Positions 59,847 through 64,000 of a stretch of 64,000 nt of DNA are shown one piece after another. Under the pieces are notes generated by a model that was given only the letters and a program-made list of their open reading frames with translations, was not told the origin of the DNA and did not search any database. Location: contig NZ_JASSYX010000001.1 in the NCBI RefSeq assembly GCF_030244015.1, positions 1,550,001 through 1,614,000 on the forward strand. Direction: 5' to 3'. The DNA comes from Pedobacter ginsengisoli (GTDB lineage: Bacteria > Bacteroidota > Bacteroidia > Sphingobacteriales > Sphingobacteriaceae). The position numbers and the translations under genes are program-made. Each line of letters begins with the position of its first letter. The first letter of the stretch is position 1.

Positions 59847-61244
59847 ATGCAATATCATAAAATCACTCCGGAATTTCTTGATCAGATCAGAGCAATAGCA
59901 GGGATAGCGAATGTATTTACCGATGATGACTCTTTAAATCACTATTCCCATGATGAAACAGAAGACCTGAAATACTATCCTGAAGTAATTGTAAAACCTG
60001 AAAATGAGGTGATTATTGCTGAATTATTTAGATTTTGCAACAGACATCATATACCGCTGACACCAAGAGGTGGTGGAACTGGCCTGAGCGGTGGTGCGCT
60101 TCCCGTTTATGGTGGATTGTTGTTGTCAATGGAGCGGTTTAAATCAATAATAAATATTGATACAGAAAACCTGCAAGCTACAGTAGAACCGGGAGTGATC
60201 ACTGAAGAGTTTATCAATGCCGTCGCTGAGCACGGCTTGCTTTACCCGGTGGATCCTTCCAGTAAGGGTTCCTGCTTTATCGGAGGCAATGTAGCCCATG
60301 GATCAGGAGGACCGAGGGTAGTTAAGTACGGTACAATAAGGGAATACATTTTAAATCTTGAGGTGGTATTGCCGACTGGTGAGATCATCTGGACCGGAGC
60401 TAATACGCTAAAATATGCATCAGGTTATAATCTGACGCAGTTGATGATTGGTTCTGAAGGAACTTTGGGTATAATTACCAAGATTGTCACTAAGCTGATC
60501 CCTAAAACTCTTCACAGTGTTTTGATGCTGGCCTCATTTAACAGGAATGAGGATGCCTGTGCGGCTGTTTCAGCCATATTCAGAGCTGGGGTAACTCCTT
60601 CTGCATTGGAATTTATGGAGCGGAAAGGGGTAGAATGGGTGATTAAGTTTGATGATATTAAATTTGACCTCAAAGATGGTGTTAGTGCTTTTCTGCTTAT
60701 TGAACTTGATGGGAATGACATGGACACCATATTCAAAGATTGCGAAAAGGTAAACATGGTCTTGGAGGAGTATGGTTGCAGCGATGTTCTTTTCGCAGAT
60801 GCTGCACAGCAGAAAGAAGATCTTTGGCGCATGCGGCGCATTATGCCTGAATCTGTGAAGTCGAATTCGGTATACAAAGAAGAAGATACAGTTGTTCCCC
60901 GTGCTGCATTACCGAAACTGATCAGCGGAATTAAGGAGATAGGTTCGAGGTACGGTTTTGAAAGCATATGTTATGGTCATGCCGGGGACGGGAATCTGCA
61001 CATCAACATCATTAAAGCCGGAATGAGCGATGAAGCCTGGAAAAAAAGGCTTAAAGACGGCATTGCAGAAATATTTGTACTCACCACAGATCTCGGGGGA
61101 ACTATATCAGGAGAGCACGGCATAGGACTGGTGCAAAAAGAGTTTATGCCAATTAAATATAAAGAGGTTAGTCTAAACCTGATGCGTTCAATCAAAAAAG
61201 TGTTTGATCCAAATAATATATTAAATCCCGGCAAAATATTTTGA
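59847..61244 (+). CDS. FAD-linked glycolate/lactate oxidase-type dehydrogenase (GlcD family)
   Basis: The protein has 465 residues. The FAD-binding PCMH domain has LTPRGGGTGLSGGALP and GGNVAHGSGGPRVVKYGTIR; the C-terminal FAD_oxidase_C domain has YGHAGDGNLHINI and SGEHGIGLVQKEF. The GlcD subunit family oxidises 2-hydroxy acids (glycolate, D-lactate). The companion GlcE/GlcF genes are not nearby, so it may act with another electron acceptor. Confidence 0.9.
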   Translation: MQYHKITPEFLDQIRAIAGIANVFTDDDSLNHYSHDETEDLKYYPEVIVKPENEVIIAELFRFCNRHHIPLTPRGGGTGLSGGALPVYGGLLLSMERFKSIINIDTENLQATVEPGVITEEFINAVAEHGLLYPVDPSSKGSCFIGGNVAHGSGGPRVVKYGTIREYILNLEVVLPTGEIIWTGANTLKYASGYNLTQLMIGSEGTLGIITKIVTKLIPKTLHSVLMLASFNRNEDACAAVSAIFRAGVTPSALEFMERKGVEWVIKFDDIKFDLKDGVSAFLLIELDGNDMDTIFKDCEKVNMVLEEYGCSDVLFADAAQQKEDLWRMRRIMPESVKSNSVYKEEDTVVPRAALPKLISGIKEIGSRYGFESICYGHAGDGNLHINIIKAGMSDEAWKKRLKDGIAEIFVLTTDLGGTISGEHGIGLVQKEFMPIKYKEVSLNLMRSIKKVFDPNNILNPGKIF

Positions 61245-61275
61245 GCTTTGGACGACTTAGCAGCGGCTATCAGTC

Positions 61276-61767
61276 TTAATTCTCGGATAACTGCTCAAAT
61301 ACGATCATTTTATTTCTTTCATGCTCCGGTATGGGCGTCGAAACTTTTGTGTTGTAATCAAAGGCAACACAGACTGTCTTTCCCTTGCTACAGATTACTT
61401 CCCTGCCGTCTTCCATCTTAATGAGCAGGTATTCCAGGTCAAAACTCGTTTTTCCAATCCTGGATGTTCTTACATACATGCTGATCTTATCATCAATTAA
61501 TATTGGTTTGATATAATCCAATGTAGCTTGTGCGAGAACAACTCCTGTTTTCTTCCAATCCCAATGGACGGCTTGTGCCCAGTATTTGCTTCTGGCAATT
61601 TCCATGTAGGTGAAGTATACTGCATTGTTTACATGACCCATCATATCGAAATCGGCAAACCTGGTTTCCAGAGCAGTTTTATATTTGAAATTGTCTAATT
61701 GATTGACTATATCTGTCTTTTTGTCTGATTCCTTTGGGTTTGTACGCCAAAATGTCTTAAACATCAT
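61276..61767 (-). CDS. Acyl-CoA thioesterase (4HBT hotdog)
   Basis: The protein has 163 residues. The hotdog core ETRFADFDMMGHVNNAVYFTYM carries the catalytic Asp of the 4-hydroxybenzoyl-CoA thioesterase family, followed by GVVLAQATLDYIKPILIDDKI. An N-terminal extension of about 30 charged residues is of unknown use. It hydrolyses acyl-CoA; substrate unknown. Confidence 0.9.
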   Translation of the reverse strand: MMFKTFWRTNPKESDKKTDIVNQLDNFKYKTALETRFADFDMMGHVNNAVYFTYMEIARSKYWAQAVHWDWKKTGVVLAQATLDYIKPILIDDKISMYVRTSRIGKTSFDLEYLLIKMEDGREVICSKGKTVCVAFDYNTKVSTPIPEHERNKMIVFEQLSEN

Positions 61768-61839
61768 AGAAATTCGGATTGGTATGGGAGTTGAATACGT
61801 GGTTAGTATAAAAAAAACTTAAAATAGGAGATTATAAAA

Positions 61840-62271
61840 ATGACATTAGTAAAATTTAACAACAGGACCAGGAACACAGCACCTTACTTTAACAATGTTT
61901 TTGACTCTTTGTTTAGCGAGGCGTTAAATAAAAATTTAACTGTAAATAAAGTTCCGGGAGTCAACATTTTGGAAACCGAAGAGGATTATAAGATTGAAAT
62001 GGCTGCTCCGGGATTAATTAAAGAAGACTTTCAGATCAATCTGAAGAAAGATACACTGTCTGTTTGGGTAGAGAAAAAAGAAATTGAATCAGAGGTTAAA
62101 AAAGATTATACCCGCAAAGAGTTTGAGTATTCCTCATTCGCAAGGTCCTTCGTGTTACCTGAAAGCGTAAATGCAGATAGCATCACAGCAGAGTATTTGA
62201 ATGGAATTTTAAACATCACTATAGGTAAAGACGATGTTAAATCACAAAGCAAAGAGATAAAAGTTTCATAA
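61840..62271 (+). CDS. Hsp20/alpha-crystallin small heat-shock protein
   Basis: The protein has 143 residues. A short flexible N-terminus (NNVFDSLFSEAL) is followed by the alpha-crystallin domain: VPGVNILETEEDYKIEMAAPG, FQINLKKDTLSVWVEK, ARSFVLPESVNADSITAEY, then the LNGILNITI strand. The IxI-type C-terminal motif is IKVS. ATP-independent holdase. It ends at a strong terminator. Confidence 0.95.
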   Translation: MTLVKFNNRTRNTAPYFNNVFDSLFSEALNKNLTVNKVPGVNILETEEDYKIEMAAPGLIKEDFQINLKKDTLSVWVEKKEIESEVKKDYTRKEFEYSSFARSFVLPESVNADSITAEYLNGILNITIGKDDVKSQSKEIKVS

Positions 62272-62297
62272 TAAGTTAGAGTTTGGTTTTTAAGGTT

Positions 62298-62332
62298 GAG
62301 GGGTATGCCGGAGGGCATATCCCTCTTTTTTT
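62298..62332 (+). terminator. Intrinsic terminator after the Hsp20 gene
   Basis: GAGGGGTATGCC (62298-62309) pairs with GGCATATCCCTC (62314-62325, one G-U) and is followed by seven Ts (62326-62332), which overlap the stop codon of the convergent arginine decarboxylase. Confidence 0.9.
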
Positions 62333-63722
62333 AGGTATATCCCAGGATTTTTAATACCTGCTTGCTGTTTTGTTCTTCTCCAAAAACCTCAAAGTTAAAA
62401 GTTTCGTCACGATTTCTTCTGATGATCACATGTTTAGGACTAGGTAGCAGGCAGTGGTGGATACCACCGTAGCCACTCAGTACTTCCTGGTATGCCCCGG
62501 TATTGAAAAATCCTAAATATTGTACCTTTCTTGTTTTTGGCATAAACACACTATTCATATGTGCTTCCTGGTTGTAATAATCCTGTCCGTCGCAGGTAAT
62601 ACCGCCGAGGTTCACCCGTTCATATTCTGCATCCCAGTTGTTAACAGGCAACAAGATGTATTTTTGGTTAAGCGCCCACACATCAGGGAGATTTGTGATA
62701 AATGAGCCGTCAAGCATCAACCACTTCTCCCTGTCATTCTGCTGTTTACGGCCTAATACTTTATAAAGAATCCCAGACGCCTCCGCAACAGTATATTTGC
62801 CAAATTCAGTAATAATGTCCGGTTCCACTACATCGTGTTCCGCACAGATCTCTTTGATCCTTTTTACGATCTCATTGACCATATATTCGTAATCAAAATC
62901 GAATACCAGGGAGTCTTTAAATGGCATACCCCCACCAATATCCAGCGTATCCAGTTCAGGATTGATCTTCTTAAATTTGCAGTATAGCGTTACATATTTC
63001 TCCAGCTCGTTCCAGTAGTACGGAGAGTCCGTAATACCGGAGTTGATGAAAAAGTGGAGTAATTTTACCCTGAAATTAGGGTTTGCGGAGATCTTATTGT
63101 TGTAAAAGTCGATCACGTCTTCCATACGTACCCCAAGCCGGGATGTATAGAATTGTGAATCCGGTTGCTCCTCTGCCGCAATACGGATCCCCAGATTACA
63201 TGGAGTATCCATCTCCACTTCGTCATCAAAGAGGTTGAATTCCTCTTTGTTATCAAGAACCGGGATGATATTTTTATAGCCATCGTGCAGCATATCTATA
63301 ATGTACTGCTTATACTGGTAGGTTTTGAAGCCATTACAGATCACCGTAATGTCTTTGTTCAAGGCGCCCTTTTTTTCCAGTGCCTCGATCATCGGCATGT
63401 CAAAGGCAGATGAAGTCTCTAAGTGAATACCATTTTTGAGCGCTTCCTCTACAATATGACGAAAGTGAGAGCTTTTTGTGCAATAACAATATTTATAATC
63501 TCCGCGGTAATTGTTTTTGATGATCGCCGTTTGGAAAAGCAGCTTGGCCTGCTGGATTTTTTTGCTGATCATCGGCAGATAGGTAAAACGCAATGGAGTT
63601 CCATAGGTTTCAATCATCTCCATTAGATTCAGATCCTGAAAATACAATTCATCGTCTATAACGCTATAGCCTTCCTGTGGAAAACCAACACTTAGATCAA
63701 GAAATTCCGAGTAACTCTGCAT
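62331..63722 (-). CDS. speA: Arginine decarboxylase (fold-III PLP, Bacteroidota type)
   Basis: The protein has 463 residues. The N-terminal alanine-racemase-like barrel has Lys83 in CYCTKSSHFRH as the PLP lysine, FFINSGITD, DIGGGMPF, and the C-terminal half has TEFGKYTVAEASG and a LGFFNTGAYQEVLSGYGG block. It converts arginine to agmatine for polyamine synthesis. The next gene upstream on the same strand encodes an arginine-deiminase-fold hydrolase. Confidence 0.9.
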   Translation of the reverse strand: MQSYSEFLDLSVGFPQEGYSVIDDELYFQDLNLMEMIETYGTPLRFTYLPMISKKIQQAKLLFQTAIIKNNYRGDYKYCYCTKSSHFRHIVEEALKNGIHLETSSAFDMPMIEALEKKGALNKDITVICNGFKTYQYKQYIIDMLHDGYKNIIPVLDNKEEFNLFDDEVEMDTPCNLGIRIAAEEQPDSQFYTSRLGVRMEDVIDFYNNKISANPNFRVKLLHFFINSGITDSPYYWNELEKYVTLYCKFKKINPELDTLDIGGGMPFKDSLVFDFDYEYMVNEIVKRIKEICAEHDVVEPDIITEFGKYTVAEASGILYKVLGRKQQNDREKWLMLDGSFITNLPDVWALNQKYILLPVNNWDAEYERVNLGGITCDGQDYYNQEAHMNSVFMPKTRKVQYLGFFNTGAYQEVLSGYGGIHHCLLPSPKHVIIRRNRDETFNFEVFGEEQNSKQVLKILGYT

Positions 63723-63811
63723 TTATAGTTATAATAATTTTTGCAAAAATGTAATTTTAAATCGAGAAAAAACGGTTATTAATTAAAATACTGTCATTGA
63801 TAAGTATAAAT

Positions 63812-64000
63812 CTATCTTTTCTTCAGATGGATTTCTGCAAGCATGCACCTGGCACTTCCGCCACCATTTTTTTCTATGGTATCCAGTGGTGAATGAACCA
63901 GACGGCAATACTTCTCCAAAAGAAAGACCTGCATTTCCGTCAATGATGAATAAGCCTGCTCTGACATCACCAACAGTCCTTCTCCATTTTTGTTTTTTAC
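63812..64000 (-). CDS. Arginine deiminase-fold hydrolase, CtlX-like (partial; C-terminus only)
   Basis: The last 62 residues, ending at TAG 63812-63814; the N-terminus lies beyond the window. The closing NGGGSARCMLAEIHLKKR contains the catalytic-cysteine-type segment GGGSARCM of the guanidino-modifying enzyme superfamily, close to citrulline-utilisation hydrolase CtlX. It probably acts on arginine- or citrulline-like substrates. The gap to speA is about 90 nt. Confidence 0.75.
   Translation of the reverse strand, partial: VKNKNGEGLLVMSEQAYSSLTEMQVFLLEKYCRLVHSPLDTIEKNGGGSARCMLAEIHLKKR

Noticed and set aside
1..64000. CRISPR arrays, insertion sequences, integrases, attachment sites
   Set aside because: No regularly spaced repeats, transposase motifs or tRNA-linked direct repeats were seen.

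Overview
The window looks like ordinary chromosome of a Bacteroidota member, most likely a Sphingobacteriaceae organism close to Pedobacter. This rests on gene content: a short RpoD-like sigma factor, 7TM-DISM histidine kinases, DUF3857/transglutaminase, DUF4091 and GIN-domain proteins, and a fold-III arginine decarboxylase. It also rests on promoters of the TTTG-N19-TAnnTTTG type and on the general lack of Shine-Dalgarno sequences. No database search was possible, so the genus is inference. I see no rRNA, insertion sequence, integrase or CRISPR array. There is one tRNA, Leu(CAG).

Layout. 1-2 kb: a chloride channel cut by the window edge, a cysteine-rich Crp/Fnr regulator and a small membrane protein, with related palindromes in the two gaps. 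2.1-5.4 kb: an operon of serC, a DUF1015 gene, an alternative RpoD-like sigma factor and a 52-residue membrane protein read from the 3' end of the sigma gene. 5.4-7.7 kb: an Lrp regulator, an AbiV-type abortive-infection protein and exonuclease III. 7.7-16.1 kb: a two-component region with an OmpA-type protein, kinase A, a response regulator, kinase B, a ZU5-like lipoprotein and a Big2 lipoprotein. 16.4-24.4 kb: tRNA-Leu and carbohydrate genes (HAD phosphatase, TIM-barrel epimerase, GH78 rhamnosidase, and a lactonase/dehydratase/SDR sugar-acid set). 24.4-31.6 kb: an FKBP lipoprotein, purU, a GIN-domain protein, an MscS channel, and a double-glycine peptide with its C39 ABC exporter and HlyD partner. 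32-44 kb: a DUF4091 protein, a candidate small RNA, dGTPase, an ECF sigma factor, stress and envelope genes, an M1 peptidase, an aldehyde dehydrogenase and malate:quinone oxidoreductase. 44-64 kb: AsmA, OsmC, proBA with a coupled lacI, phosphoglucomutase, lysC/lysA, a transglutaminase-like protein, glutaryl-CoA dehydrogenase, folB, a GlcD-type oxidase, a thioesterase, Hsp20, arginine decarboxylase and the end of an arginine-deiminase-fold hydrolase.

The main discovery candidate is the two-component cassette at 9063-13232. Two related sensor kinases flank one LuxR-type response regulator. They are degenerate in complementary ways. Kinase B has an intact ATP-binding domain, but Asn stands where the phosphorylated His should be. 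Kinase A keeps the His box, but its ATP-binding motifs are erased while the reading frame stays intact. The simplest model is a split kinase: B phosphorylates A in trans, and A passes the phosphate to the regulator. The 10-mer TACTACCTAT lies upstream of both flanking envelope genes, exactly 44 nt before a TAnnTTTG promoter box in each case, so it is a natural candidate for the regulator's binding site.

Other items of interest are the double-glycine peptide with its exporter, several tiny membrane proteins (21, 52 and 58 residues), a promoter-plus-terminator unit without an ORF at 33.8 kb, and a 14-bp inverted repeat of GntR-operator type before the sugar-acid genes.
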